A DNA stretch of 64,000 nt from Flavobacterium johnsoniae. Lineage in GTDB: Bacteria > Bacteroidota > Bacteroidia > Flavobacteriales > Flavobacteriaceae. The stretch covers positions 1 through 64,000 of the forward strand of contig NZ_MLFK01000009.1 in NCBI RefSeq assembly GCF_001879205.1, in the 5' to 3' direction. Below the pieces are notes generated by a model that did no database searches, was not told the DNA's origin, and saw only the letters and a list, made by a program, of their open reading frames with translations. Below, one piece after another: positions 17,255-25,982 of the stretch. How positions within the stretch are numbered: the stretch's first letter is position 1; each line of letters starts with the position of its first letter. A program made the position numbers and the translations under genes.

Positions 17255-17283
17255 AAATTAAATAAAAATAGGTTTACTCCAAA
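17253..17283 (-). promoter_or_regulatory. Promoter of tetR gene
   Basis: Read on the minus strand: TTTGG (-33) at 17279-17283 and TAATTTTG (-7) at 17253-17260, with 19 bp between TTG and the -7 box. This matches the Bacteroidota primary-sigma consensus. Confidence 0.65.
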
Positions 17284-17305
17284 TTTTTAAAGCAATTTTT
17301 CTTTT

Positions 17306-18220
17306 TTAATTAAAAGATTGTCTGAATTGCAGGGGAGTTAAATTGGTTTTCTTTTTGAAGAGTTTGCTAAAGGACTGCGCATACTCGAATCCTAATGAAT
17401 AAGCGATTTCATTTACGCTTAAACTTGATCCGGCAAGTAATTGTTTTGATTTTTCAATAAGATGATTCTGAATGTATTGCTGAGCACTCATGCCTGTAAT
17501 ACTTCGGAGTAAATCACTCAGATAATTGGAGGAAATGTTGAGTTCCTGCGCTAAGTACTGAACCGTTGGAACGCCTTTTAGAACTCCGTTTTCATGATCA
17601 AAATAATCCATTAAAGTTTGATCTATTCTGCTCAATAAATCATGGTTTGACGTTTTTCGGGTAATAAATTGGCGGCCGTAGAATCTATTAATATAATTGA
17701 GCAGTAAATCGAGATGCGAAACAATTAAATCCTGGCTGTAATGATCGATATTGTTTTTCAGTTCATCCTGCATTTGTTTTAAAAGACCGGAAATAATTAA
17801 ATCTTCCTTATCAGAAAGATGTAATGCTTCGGCAGTCGAATAAGAAAAAAATCCGTAATTGTGTATTGTTTTCCCTAACGGATAATTTCGGATTAAATCT
17901 GGTTTAAAAACCAGCATAAAACCGGTTACCGGATTATCATTGGTCTGCGTAACCGAAAATACCTGATCGGGTTTGGTCAAGGTCATCATTCCTTCATCAA
18001 AATCGTAATCACGCTGGCCGTATTTAAACTTTCCGTTGATGCCTTTTTTTAAGGTAATACAGTAAAAATCATTTGTAAAATGTTTCCAGATATCGCTGTG
18101 TTTGTAGCTCAGTAAAGCAAAATCAATTACACTCACCAAGGGATGATCTGGTTTGGGAAGCGCAAATAACTGATGCAGTTCTGAAATGCTTTTGATTTTA
18201 TGTGGAACCGATTTTTTCAT
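17306..18220 (-). CDS. AraC family transcriptional regulator
   Basis: The product is 304 residues. The N-terminal 170 residues form a cupin-like sensor (YGQRDYDFDEGMMTLTKPDQ). The C-terminal 100 residues carry two helix-turn-helix units, VQYLAQELNISSNYLSDLLRS and SSLSVNEIAYSLGFEYAQSF, ending SKLFKKKTNLTPLQFRQS. It follows the SDR gene at 18238 by 17 bp on the same strand, so the pair is likely one transcript. AraC/SDR pairs of this kind are frequent in Bacteroidota. The ligand is not known. Confidence 0.9.
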   Translation of the reverse strand: MKKSVPHKIKSISELHQLFALPKPDHPLVSVIDFALLSYKHSDIWKHFTNDFYCITLKKGINGKFKYGQRDYDFDEGMMTLTKPDQVFSVTQTNDNPVTGFMLVFKPDLIRNYPLGKTIHNYGFFSYSTAEALHLSDKEDLIISGLLKQMQDELKNNIDHYSQDLIVSHLDLLLNYINRFYGRQFITRKTSNHDLLSRIDQTLMDYFDHENGVLKGVPTVQYLAQELNISSNYLSDLLRSITGMSAQQYIQNHLIEKSKQLLAGSSLSVNEIAYSLGFEYAQSFSKLFKKKTNLTPLQFRQSFN

Positions 18221-18237
18221 TGCAGCAAATTTACGAA

Positions 18238-19071
18238 TTAATCGAAATTAGTCGAGAACGAAAGTTGTTTCCACGTTTCCATTTCCTGAGCTTCATTTTT
18301 TCGGTGTTCTACAATCGAATTATAACTGTCGTTTCCTAACGGAAGGTGTACGGGCGGATTTGGCAATTCAGTAACAGCAAGCAGGACTTTGGCAAGTTTC
18401 TTTGGATCTCCGGGCTGGTTTCCGTCAAAACTTTTGAGCATATTTACATGTTGTTCTACATTATAAACGGCTATTTTATTTTTGGCTTCCGCCAAAGTGC
18501 TGTCGCTCATAAAGCTGGTACGGAACATTCCCGGAGCGATTACAGTAACTTTGATATGAAAAGGTTTTACTTCCTGAGCCAATGCCTCCGAAAGTCCAAT
18601 GACAGCAAATTTTGCAGCGTTGTAACTTCCGGTATTGGCGTAACCAATATAGCCCATATTGGATGCGATATTTAAAATATGTCCTGATTTTTGCTGACGC
18701 AGAAAAGGCATTGCGTTGCGAATTACGTTTACGGTTCCCAATAAATTGACGTCTATTGTTTTGCGGAATTCTTCATTGCTGATTTCTTCAATACTTCCTA
18801 CCAGATAATATCCGGCATTGTTTAATACCACATCAATTTTTCCGAAAGTATCAATCGCGGTCTGAATCGCATTTTTTACTTCATCATCATTTGTAATATC
18901 AACCTGAAGCGGAAGGAAATTTTCAGTTGGATTCCCAATATTATCAATTAATTCTTTGAGATTTCTGGAAGTGGCAGCAACTTTACCGCCGTTTTTTAAA
19001 ACTGCATTTACGGTTTCAAGCCCCATTCCTTTTGATGCGCCGGTAATAAACCATACTTTTTGAGTGCTCAT
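18238..19071 (-). CDS. Short-chain dehydrogenase (AraC-linked)
   Basis: The product is a 277-residue classical SDR. The Rossmann motif GASKGMG is at 11-17, NNAG at 84-87, and the catalytic residues are Ser137, Tyr150 and Lys154 (YNAAK). The C-terminal extension (EHRKNEAQEMETWKQLSFST) fits the subgroup often annotated as oxidoreductase or 3-ketoacyl-type SDR of unknown substrate. It is the first gene of a two-gene unit with the AraC regulator downstream. It differs clearly from the TetR-linked SDR at 15801, so the two are not recent duplicates. Confidence 0.9.
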   Translation of the reverse strand: MSTQKVWFITGASKGMGLETVNAVLKNGGKVAATSRNLKELIDNIGNPTENFLPLQVDITNDDEVKNAIQTAIDTFGKIDVVLNNAGYYLVGSIEEISNEEFRKTIDVNLLGTVNVIRNAMPFLRQQKSGHILNIASNMGYIGYANTGSYNAAKFAVIGLSEALAQEVKPFHIKVTVIAPGMFRTSFMSDSTLAEAKNKIAVYNVEQHVNMLKSFDGNQPGDPKKLAKVLLAVTELPNPPVHLPLGNDSYNSIVEHRKNEAQEMETWKQLSFSTNFD

Positions 19072-19184
19072 AATTTTGTATTTTAATTATAAAAGCAAAA
19101 TTCAGGAAGTTATGGCTCTAAAAAGTGTTCGAATTCAGGATTTATGTGTTCAGATTTGGGATGTTTTTATAATCCAAATTTGAA

Positions 19185-19220
19185 TAAAAAAGCCTTCAGC
19201 TGTATGAGCTAAAGGCTTTT
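19185..19220 (-). terminator. Terminator of the haem-uptake cluster
   Basis: The stem AAAAGCCTT-c-AGCT / AGCT-a-AAGGCTTTT has a 5-nt loop and runs into six T on the minus strand. It follows the last minus-strand gene of the cluster. Confidence 0.8.
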
Positions 19221-19252
19221 AAGAAACAATTTTTTTTAACTGCTAAATACTA

Positions 19253-20281
19253 TTATTTAACGGTTACGGTATAGGCAGTAAGTGTATTAGCAGTTCCTCT
19301 AATAAATCTCACTCTGTTATATGTTCCGGCTGGTGTTCCTGCAGGAACTTTTAATACAATTCTATAAGCAGTTGCACTTACTACTTCTAAAGGATAAATT
19401 ACAGTTGCGGCAGTACTGTTGTACATTTGAACAGCGGTAACAGTATTCATCATACCGCCTCGTACTTCAAAAGTTTCGCCTTGCTGTTTTTGAACCGGAG
19501 ATCCCACTAATTCGGCTTTGAATGTATCGGGTTCGATAACATTAACTTTGAATCTGTTTTCTACACTTTGGTTTTGCAGGATGTAAGCTCCATTTTTTAT
19601 ACGCAGGTCATACAGTCCTGCCGGAGTATTTTCTGCTAAGAAATAATAGATACCGTAATCGATGAAAGGGGTGCCGATTGCGCCGCTTCCCAAATAGGCT
19701 ATTTCTGCTGTATATTCGGTTTTTTGATCCTCAGCAGAAACAAGATATACTCTTGTATTTTCAACACTCATCCATAAATTATTTATAGTAACTGTATTCC
19801 CGGAAGTACCAATGTTAATCAATTTCTGCATTGTGCCTTTTCTAAAAGTTTCTCCTGAAGCTACAGTCCATGCTCTTGGTTCTTTTTGTCTGAAATCTAT
19901 TTTCAGCGTATATTTTTTTGTGGTTCCGGCTTTTGAGGTAACCGTGTATACAGCACCGTCTTTAAAAGGGATTTCTGCACCTGATGCTGGAGAAATAACG
20001 GCTTCTGTACCTAAAACAATTTCGGGTTTAACGGTTTGAGGAAGTACGGTATTAACACTCCATGTAATGATGATATTTTCTTCGGTAATAGCAGCACTTA
20101 CTGCATTGTTTTCGGTATCTTTTACAGTAAAAGACTCAATTTGAGTATATCCCGGAACTTTTATTACATCACCCGGAATGGTATTTACTTTATCAATATA
20201 TTCCGTATCGCACGAAAAAAATAATACTGATAAAAAAAGTATTCCAATTAAAAATACATTGGTATTGTTTTTTTTATTCAT
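19253..20281 (-). CDS. Exported lipoprotein with Ig-like beta domains (haem cluster)
   Basis: This 342-residue lipoprotein has its lipobox near Cys24 (SVLFFSC). Two or three beta-sandwich units follow: an early one of the DUF5018/HYR type (SFTVKDTENNAVSAAITEEN; GAVYTVTSKAGTTKKYTLKI) and later IPT/TIG-like strands (GTPAGTYNRVRFIRGTANTL at the end). It is the last gene of the minus-strand cluster behind the TonB receptor and shares its layout with the lipoprotein at 21280-22026 (a cysteine-anchored leader, a Thr/Lys-rich YTLKI strand, then IPT-like parts). Its place suggests an outer-surface partner of haem uptake, but no direct function is visible. Confidence 0.75.
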   Translation of the reverse strand: MNKKNNTNVFLIGILFLSVLFFSCDTEYIDKVNTIPGDVIKVPGYTQIESFTVKDTENNAVSAAITEENIIITWSVNTVLPQTVKPEIVLGTEAVISPASGAEIPFKDGAVYTVTSKAGTTKKYTLKIDFRQKEPRAWTVASGETFRKGTMQKLINIGTSGNTVTINNLWMSVENTRVYLVSAEDQKTEYTAEIAYLGSGAIGTPFIDYGIYYFLAENTPAGLYDLRIKNGAYILQNQSVENRFKVNVIEPDTFKAELVGSPVQKQQGETFEVRGGMMNTVTAVQMYNSTAATVIYPLEVVSATAYRIVLKVPAGTPAGTYNRVRFIRGTANTLTAYTVTVK

Positions 20282-20525
20282 GATTGTATTGGTTATCTAA
20301 TTCTTAAATGATTTTAATTTATTATTTTTGCCACTTATTGATAAAGCGGGCTTTATATTTTTTAAAATGCCTGTATTTTCAATGCTTACGGTAATTTAAA
20401 AAGCCGTTTGATAGTCATGGGGGAATGATATGATAGCAGTATTATGCAGAGATCGCCGGTCAAGCTTTACTGCAGTTACTATTAATTATGTCGTGATCCC
20501 ATGGTTTTTTATACATTGTTATTAC
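20282..20525 (-). other. Intergenic region with nested inverted repeats
   Basis: This spacer of 244 bp between two minus-strand genes contains nested dyads: CATGGG (20416-20421) with CCCATG (20498-20503), and inside it GCAGTA (20436-20441) with TACTGC (20468-20473). The central part (20440-20480) is less AT-rich than its surroundings. No ORF is supported. It may fold as RNA in the transcript or hold a separate promoter for the last gene. Confidence 0.35.
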
Positions 20526-21200
20526 TTATTTTACCTGTGTCCAAGTATAGCTGATAGTACTGCTTGAAGCTCCCGGAGCAATACCAGTTACTTTTACTAA
20601 ATAAGCTTCTGTAGCTGTTGCAGGGTCTGTAGCCGATTGTGAATTAAGACCAGTACCTGTTACTTTCCAGATAACGATAGCTCTTGTTGGAGTCATAACG
20701 TGCGTAGTGATGTTGTAAGAGTAGTATCCAATTCCATAGCTTGAACCAGAAATACTTCCGTTATATCCTACTACATTATATGGGTCAGATGCCGGAGCAG
20801 TTCCAACATTTCCGGAAGCATTTTTTACAACAATGCTTCCGCTCCAAAGATCATAGTCTGCACAAGTTTGATTTAAGTCTACAGTACCTACATACCAGTG
20901 GTCAGTATTACCTGCAGGACGAACAGATCCTCCATAGATACCTTCCCATTGTACATTAACTCCTCCAATTGCAGCAGCAACCGGAGTCCAGTTAGCATCA
21001 ACAGATGATGGCGCCTGCCATCTGTTTACCAATACAGATGTTGAAGTTGATGAACATAAAGCAAGAGCATTTTTTTTAGTTTTATTAGAAACTTGTTGCT
21101 CTTTGGCTAATGATTGTGAGTCAGCAGTTTGGTCGTCAGAACTACATGATGTAATTGAAATAGCAGCCAATGCTATTAGTGATAAGATTATTTTTTTCAT
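20526..21200 (-). CDS. Exported lipoprotein, HmuY-like C-terminal region
   Basis: The 224-residue lipoprotein has its anchor Cys at about 19 (ITSCSSDD). The C-terminal half contains GIGYYSYNITTHVMTPTRAI, which lines up with AGWFYYSLSSHIMQSIPDRT of the HmuY protein at 22850-23569, including the shared H-[IV]-M. Another late strand (TEAYLVKVTGI) corresponds to KYAKLQLINAY. I infer a divergent third HmuY-family protein, with the His and Met as possible haem ligands. The N-terminal half (NRWQAPSSVDANWTPVAAAI) is not recognisable. It sits in the same minus-strand cluster as the receptor and the two clear HmuY genes. Confidence 0.65.
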   Translation of the reverse strand: MKKIILSLIALAAISITSCSSDDQTADSQSLAKEQQVSNKTKKNALALCSSTSTSVLVNRWQAPSSVDANWTPVAAAIGGVNVQWEGIYGGSVRPAGNTDHWYVGTVDLNQTCADYDLWSGSIVVKNASGNVGTAPASDPYNVVGYNGSISGSSYGIGYYSYNITTHVMTPTRAIVIWKVTGTGLNSQSATDPATATEAYLVKVTGIAPGASSSTISYTWTQVK

Positions 21201-21279
21201 AATGATTTATATTAATAGATTAATTTGGCTTTCTTCATTACCCCGGCAGAAAAGACAGGCATTTTTTATTTTGTGTGTT

Positions 21280-22026
21280 TTACTTTGTAATTCTAATAGG
21301 ATACTTCATCGTAACCGATAGATTGTAGCTTTCCATTAAAACCCAATAATCTGTATTAGGTTCCAGTGTTACATTTGTACTAAGACTTTCTATAAACCCA
21401 TAAGTAATGGTGAAGCTTTGAATATCAAGGCCTTCATTCCATTGTTTCATCTGCCATTTTTTATTTCCCTGTGCATCTACAATAAATACTTTTGTTACTT
21501 CATAAGACGGTACGAAGTTTTCTCCTTTTAAAATCAAAGGACTGGTAACCGCTACAGAATAAGTACTTGCCTCAGTAGATAATTCATTTAAAATAAGTTT
21601 AGGCTGTTGGATTACTATTTTTAATGTATAAACAGAAGTTGTACCGTCAGCCGCTTTTGTTGTATAGGTGATCGGTGTTTTGCTGAATACCGGAATCAGC
21701 TCTGTTGCTGCGGGAGAAATAGTTGTTTTTTCCGGAAGCGTGATGGCTGTTTCAAGATATTGGTATTCATAATAAGACGGCAGGTAAACAGTTATTGTTT
21801 TTTCCAGATTATTTACCGCACTGTATATCGCCTGGTTTTCTCCCGGATTTGTTACTTTAAAAGATATAATTCTTCTGGCATCCAGATTAGTAACGATTTC
21901 TGTAACAGGATCTTCTTTTACATCTGTCCATCTGTCTTCTTCGTTATCACACGAAGTTAAGAGTCCGATTAATGCAAAAGCGGTAAATAATAAAGGTGTT
22001 TTTAATTTGATGATTCTAGTATTCAT
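21280..22026 (-). CDS. Exported lipoprotein with beta-sandwich domains (haem cluster)
   Basis: The 248-residue lipoprotein has a signal peptide ending at about Cys26 (LLTSC). Residues about 50-140 resemble a DUF5018-type domain (RRIISFKVTNPGENQAIYSA; YTTKAADGTTSVYTLKI). The C-terminal 100 residues form an IPT/TIG-like unit beginning SPLILKGENFVPSYEVTKVF. It starts 15 bp after the HmuY gene at 22042, so the two are co-transcribed. It is related in design to the protein at 19253-20281. A role as a surface accessory in haem or haem-protein capture is inferred from context only. Confidence 0.75.
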   Translation of the reverse strand: MNTRIIKLKTPLLFTAFALIGLLTSCDNEEDRWTDVKEDPVTEIVTNLDARRIISFKVTNPGENQAIYSAVNNLEKTITVYLPSYYEYQYLETAITLPEKTTISPAATELIPVFSKTPITYTTKAADGTTSVYTLKIVIQQPKLILNELSTEASTYSVAVTSPLILKGENFVPSYEVTKVFIVDAQGNKKWQMKQWNEGLDIQSFTITYGFIESLSTNVTLEPNTDYWVLMESYNLSVTMKYPIRITK

Positions 22027-22041
22027 TATTGTTTGGATTGG

Positions 22042-22839
22042 TTATTTCGTTTCAAATTTGGTACTTCCTTTTGGAACCATTACATAATCAAAAGTGTAGT
22101 ACATGTGCGGCGTATCTTTGAACCATTCTGATGAAGTGTAAACATCCTTGTAAACAGAAATCATTTTAATCTTGGCATAATTTCCATTGGCGGTTTTAAG
22201 GATAATGGTTCTTGCCGGAATAATAGATCCGTTGGCAATTTTTAAAGGTTCTCCAAGTGCATAGGCTACGTGAGCTTTCTGCGGATTAGTTCCATCTGTT
22301 ACCACTTCGCCTCCAAAATCATATAAATACCAGCCCGTTCCATTACCAAAAGAACCCGCATCATCTGTTCCAATTAGGTCTGCGCCGGTTTTGAATTCGC
22401 TGTCAGCCGGAATGTCGACCACATCATTAAAAGGTTTGGCCACGATTGTAATACCACCCACACCGCCTGCAAGAGAACCATTGTTTTGAGCATTGCTGCC
22501 GTTGTTTCCGGATAAAAAACTGGCATAAAGTCCGCCAAAAGCCAAATCCCATTTTTTAGTTTTTTTATAGGATCCGTCTACCGCTTTGTTTTCTTCAAGG
22601 CTGTAATACAAAGTGGCCGCCGGAGCAGTAGGGTTGGCATCAGAGGTGCTTCCCTGATAATTTTTTACATGTATTACTTTGTAAAACAAACCATTATCCG
22701 GTGTTACAACTTCTGGTTCTTCGCCATTTGCATTTTCAGTATTATCATCAGAAGAGCAGGCTGTTATCGTTACAGCAATCAGAAAAACGGTTAGTATTCC
22801 CTGTGGTATTTCTTTTATAAAGGATTTGATTTTTTTCAT
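22042..22839 (-). CDS. hmuY: HmuY family haem-binding lipoprotein (copy 2)
   Basis: The 265-residue lipoprotein has an anchor Cys at about 28 (ITACSSDD). The HmuY core is clear: KKTKKWDLAFGGLYASFLSG, then GTGWYLYDF, then PARTIILKTANGNYAKIKMI and YYTFDYVMV. HmuY proteins are surface haemophores that take haem from host or environmental haem proteins and pass it to a TonB receptor (HmuR). The gene lies 10 bp after the other hmuY-like gene and two genes after the receptor. The classical haem-ligand histidines are not at obvious equivalent places, so haem may be bound differently in this copy. Confidence 0.85.
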   Translation of the reverse strand: MKKIKSFIKEIPQGILTVFLIAVTITACSSDDNTENANGEEPEVVTPDNGLFYKVIHVKNYQGSTSDANPTAPAATLYYSLEENKAVDGSYKKTKKWDLAFGGLYASFLSGNNGSNAQNNGSLAGGVGGITIVAKPFNDVVDIPADSEFKTGADLIGTDDAGSFGNGTGWYLYDFGGEVVTDGTNPQKAHVAYALGEPLKIANGSIIPARTIILKTANGNYAKIKMISVYKDVYTSSEWFKDTPHMYYTFDYVMVPKGSTKFETK

Positions 22840-22849
22840 AGGATTATAA

Positions 22850-23569
22850 TTAGTTGGTATTTAAATTTTTACTGCCGTCATTTTGCACATAATATTTAAA
22901 AGTAAAATATGGTGCCGGCCAGTTTAGATCTGTAACAGCGGGCGGATTTCCTTTGTAAGCATTTATGAGCTGTAATTTTGCATATTTCTTGTTTGGAAGT
23001 CTTATCACATACGTACGATCCGGAATAGACTGCATGATATGGCTGCTTAAACTGTAATAGAACCATCCGGCAGAACTTTCAGAAGAAGCCCAGCCAATTT
23101 TTGTGATTTCACTTTTATCAAAATCAGCATCAGACGGGGCCTGGTTTACATTTTTATAGGCGTCTTTAATTACAATTACCGCCGTATTTGCTGCAGGCCC
23201 TTCAAAACCGGGATTGTATTGGTATTTGGCATTATTCACAAAAACTTCGCTGTTGTATGGTCCTGTAAAAGCAAGATCCCAGTCGGTTGTTTTCATATAC
23301 TGCAGTGAATCAGCTTTTGTCTTAAGCCATATTTGTTTTTGATCGCTGAAGCGGAAAAGAAAAGTATGAAAACTTCTTTGTTCCTTTCCATTTGTACTGC
23401 CTCCCATAGAAGCACCGGTATCTCCGGCAAGATCTGATATTACAATACTTTTTCCATCTGCTAAGGAAGCAGTTGTATCCTCTTCATTACTGCTGCAGGC
23501 GATAAAAAACATCGATGTACAAAGCAGCATCAGTATGTGGTATTTTTTAATCTTTTTGGTTGTTGTCAT
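22850..23569 (-). CDS. hmuY: HmuY family haem-binding lipoprotein (copy 1)
   Basis: The 239-residue lipoprotein has an anchor Cys near 25 (MFFIACSSNEE). The core motifs are TTDWDLAFTGPYNSEVFVN, GWFYYSLSSHIMQSIPDRTY and YAKLQLINAYKG, followed by a terminal beta strand YFTFKYYVQ. The His-Ile-Met after the GWFYYS strand is a candidate haem-ligand site. It starts 25 bp after the TonB receptor gene, in the order receptor, HmuY, HmuY, as in hmuRY-type operons. Expression is expected to rise in iron limitation, but I see no certain Fur site. Confidence 0.87.
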   Translation of the reverse strand: MTTTKKIKKYHILMLLCTSMFFIACSSNEEDTTASLADGKSIVISDLAGDTGASMGGSTNGKEQRSFHTFLFRFSDQKQIWLKTKADSLQYMKTTDWDLAFTGPYNSEVFVNNAKYQYNPGFEGPAANTAVIVIKDAYKNVNQAPSDADFDKSEITKIGWASSESSAGWFYYSLSSHIMQSIPDRTYVIRLPNKKYAKLQLINAYKGNPPAVTDLNWPAPYFTFKYYVQNDGSKNLNTN

Positions 23570-23594
23570 AGGAAATTATTAATATTTATTGTTT

Positions 23595-25982
23595 TTACTT
23601 GTCTTTAAAGAAGCGATAGCTTAAACCGCCAAGAAGTATTCTTCCGGGTTGCCCGGGCATCAGCGGATCAGTATAATTGAAAATATTATCTGCAGTGAAT
23701 CGGATACTTAAATGATCTTTCAGCAGTCGTTTTTCGAGGCTGGCATTTGTCAGCCAGTACTCTTTTACGAAAATGTCGTATTTATCAATAAACTGGTTTC
23801 CATTACGGTCTCCAAAGGGATATTTTCCTCTAAAGTTTATTCTTAAACTGGCATTAATTTTCCAGGGTTCATTGCGGTAAAAAAGAGCTGCATTTGCCAT
23901 GTGCCGGGAGCGGTTTTCAATTCCCCAGTAATCTTTTGGTCTTGGTTTATAAGAGTTTCCGGTTGCGGGGTCATGGATGTTTTGGTTATAAGGCCATTTT
24001 CCAGCTCTGATACTGTCTTTTACACTGAGATCCTGCGCGATTAAATATTGATACCCAATACTTAATTCCATGTTTTTTAGAGGACTTACTTTTAGACCCA
24101 GTTCGAATCCTTTGTTTACCGCTTCCGGCAGGTTTTGATAGGTATAAATAATTCGGTTATTTGTACCTGTTGCTACTTGTATGCTGTTAATCTGATTGCT
24201 TATTTTATGATAAAATACATTTCCTTCAACTTTAAAGTTTTTAGAAGGCTCTACAACTGCACCAGCATTGTAAGATGTGCTTTTTTCGGCCTGCAGATTT
24301 CCGGCTGCCTGATTTAGAACATACTGTCTTATTTCGCTTATCTGGCCGTCTTGCTGTAATTGCTGGAGTGTAGGGGAGAGAACGGCGTTTCCAATTACCA
24401 GATAGTTACTGCCGGAATTATAAAAAACAAGGTAATTGGTTTTAAAATCCGGAGCTTTGAATCCGGAGCCAATACCTGCTTTAAATGTTATTTTTGAAGT
24501 GATAAAATATTGCAGACCAAAGCTTGGATTGAGTCTTCCGCCAAAATTATTGGTATAATCGTATCGCAATCCGCCAACGGCTTTTAGTTTTTGAAAAGGA
24601 GTCCATTCACCCTGCACATAAGAGAATAAAGTATTTAATGAATTAACATCATTTAATGCATTGTCGTTCATGTTTTCAATACTTCCTCCAATACCGCCTA
24701 CGAGCTGATACGAATTAGTATTGCTGTATGAAAACTGCTGTTCAACACGATTTAGAGTTTGCCTAAAAACATCCTGGCTTATGGCATTATCGGTTTGCTG
24801 CCATGCTACGCTCATATCAGCCGTATAATTGGTGAGATAATATCTGGTGATGCTTCTTAGATTAGCATTAAAACGATGATCAAAAGAGATAGAAAGATTT
24901 AAATCCTGTTCATCCTGATTGTCGCCAGATATATGACCAAGGCCAAAATCTTTCTGCATAAAAGAACGGCGAAGTCCGTAGCGGCCGCTTAACGTCAAAT
25001 AACTATTTTCGTTTACCTGATAACGGGTTCGTCCCTGAAGGCTGTAATTATCATAAGGCGGAGAAGTGGTGCCTTGTATGTATTTTGAATTGGTATTATA
25101 ACCGTCTGTTCTGTAATAATTAGCTGCAATATTGGCAGTCGCTTTGTTTTTTAAATAGGGAGTTTCGCCTTCTAAAGTAGCATCAACAATATTCAGGGAA
25201 CCGTAGTTTACAGAAGCCTGCATCTGCGGATCGACAACACCATGTCTGGTAATAATATTAATAGTTCCTCCAAGAGCTTCGCTGCCGTAAAGACTGGAAG
25301 AGGCACCTTTTATGATTTCAATACGCTCAATGTTTGATACGCTTATTCTCGAAAGATCGAAGTTGCCGTTGTTTCTGCCTACCATTGGCTGGCCGTCTAT
25401 CAGTACCATGATGTATTCACTTCCAAAACCCTGCATTTGAACGCCAACAGATCTTGCACCGCCGCTAATGTTATTGACCACGGCTATTCCGGTTTGTTCT
25501 TTCAAAATTTCATCCAGTCTTCGGCTTCCCATCAATTCTATCGTTTTGCGGTCTATAACTGTCACAGGCATGGCACTGTATTGTGCATTGACAAGGGTTT
25601 CGGGGTTGTTTTTTACACTTGGGCCTGTTACATTCACTTCCTCTAAGTCAATACCAGCTTCCATGTTAATATGAAGTCGTTCAGAGGCTTGTCCGTTTAA
25701 GGAAATCTGTTGTATGTAATCTTTAAAACCCATATTTGAGATTTTGAGAGTGTAACTTCCACTAGATAATCCTGAAAATGAAAAAAAACCATTCTGATCT
25801 GATGCAGTAGTTTTACCCGAAGGATGTAATTCAATCAAAGCCTGCGGTACCGCATTGCCCGAATGATGAATTGAACCCTTTATTGAACTGTTGTTTTGTC
25901 CTTGTGTTATCGTGTAACACAGTATTGCAAAGCAGGTAAGAACTATTTGTTGTGTGATTCTTGGAATGTTTTTGTTTTTCAT
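23595..25982 (-). CDS. hmuR: TonB-dependent haem receptor (HmuR type)
   Basis: This 795-residue outer-membrane receptor has a signal peptide, a carboxypeptidase-regulatory-like domain at about 30-110 (IKGSIHHSGNAVPQALIELH), a TonB-box region LEEVNVTGP, a plug (SRRLDEILKEQTGIAVVNNI; YGSEALGGTINIITRHG) and a 22-strand barrel ending RILLGGLSYRFF. The segment GIGSGFKAPDFKTNYLVFYN corresponds to the FRAP-box region seen in haem receptors. The two genes that follow encode HmuY haemophores, so haem is the likely ligand. It is the first gene of the cluster. Confidence 0.87.
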   Translation of the reverse strand: MKNKNIPRITQQIVLTCFAILCYTITQGQNNSSIKGSIHHSGNAVPQALIELHPSGKTTASDQNGFFSFSGLSSGSYTLKISNMGFKDYIQQISLNGQASERLHINMEAGIDLEEVNVTGPSVKNNPETLVNAQYSAMPVTVIDRKTIELMGSRRLDEILKEQTGIAVVNNISGGARSVGVQMQGFGSEYIMVLIDGQPMVGRNNGNFDLSRISVSNIERIEIIKGASSSLYGSEALGGTINIITRHGVVDPQMQASVNYGSLNIVDATLEGETPYLKNKATANIAANYYRTDGYNTNSKYIQGTTSPPYDNYSLQGRTRYQVNENSYLTLSGRYGLRRSFMQKDFGLGHISGDNQDEQDLNLSISFDHRFNANLRSITRYYLTNYTADMSVAWQQTDNAISQDVFRQTLNRVEQQFSYSNTNSYQLVGGIGGSIENMNDNALNDVNSLNTLFSYVQGEWTPFQKLKAVGGLRYDYTNNFGGRLNPSFGLQYFITSKITFKAGIGSGFKAPDFKTNYLVFYNSGSNYLVIGNAVLSPTLQQLQQDGQISEIRQYVLNQAAGNLQAEKSTSYNAGAVVEPSKNFKVEGNVFYHKISNQINSIQVATGTNNRIIYTYQNLPEAVNKGFELGLKVSPLKNMELSIGYQYLIAQDLSVKDSIRAGKWPYNQNIHDPATGNSYKPRPKDYWGIENRSRHMANAALFYRNEPWKINASLRINFRGKYPFGDRNGNQFIDKYDIFVKEYWLTNASLEKRLLKDHLSIRFTADNIFNYTDPLMPGQPGRILLGGLSYRFFKDK

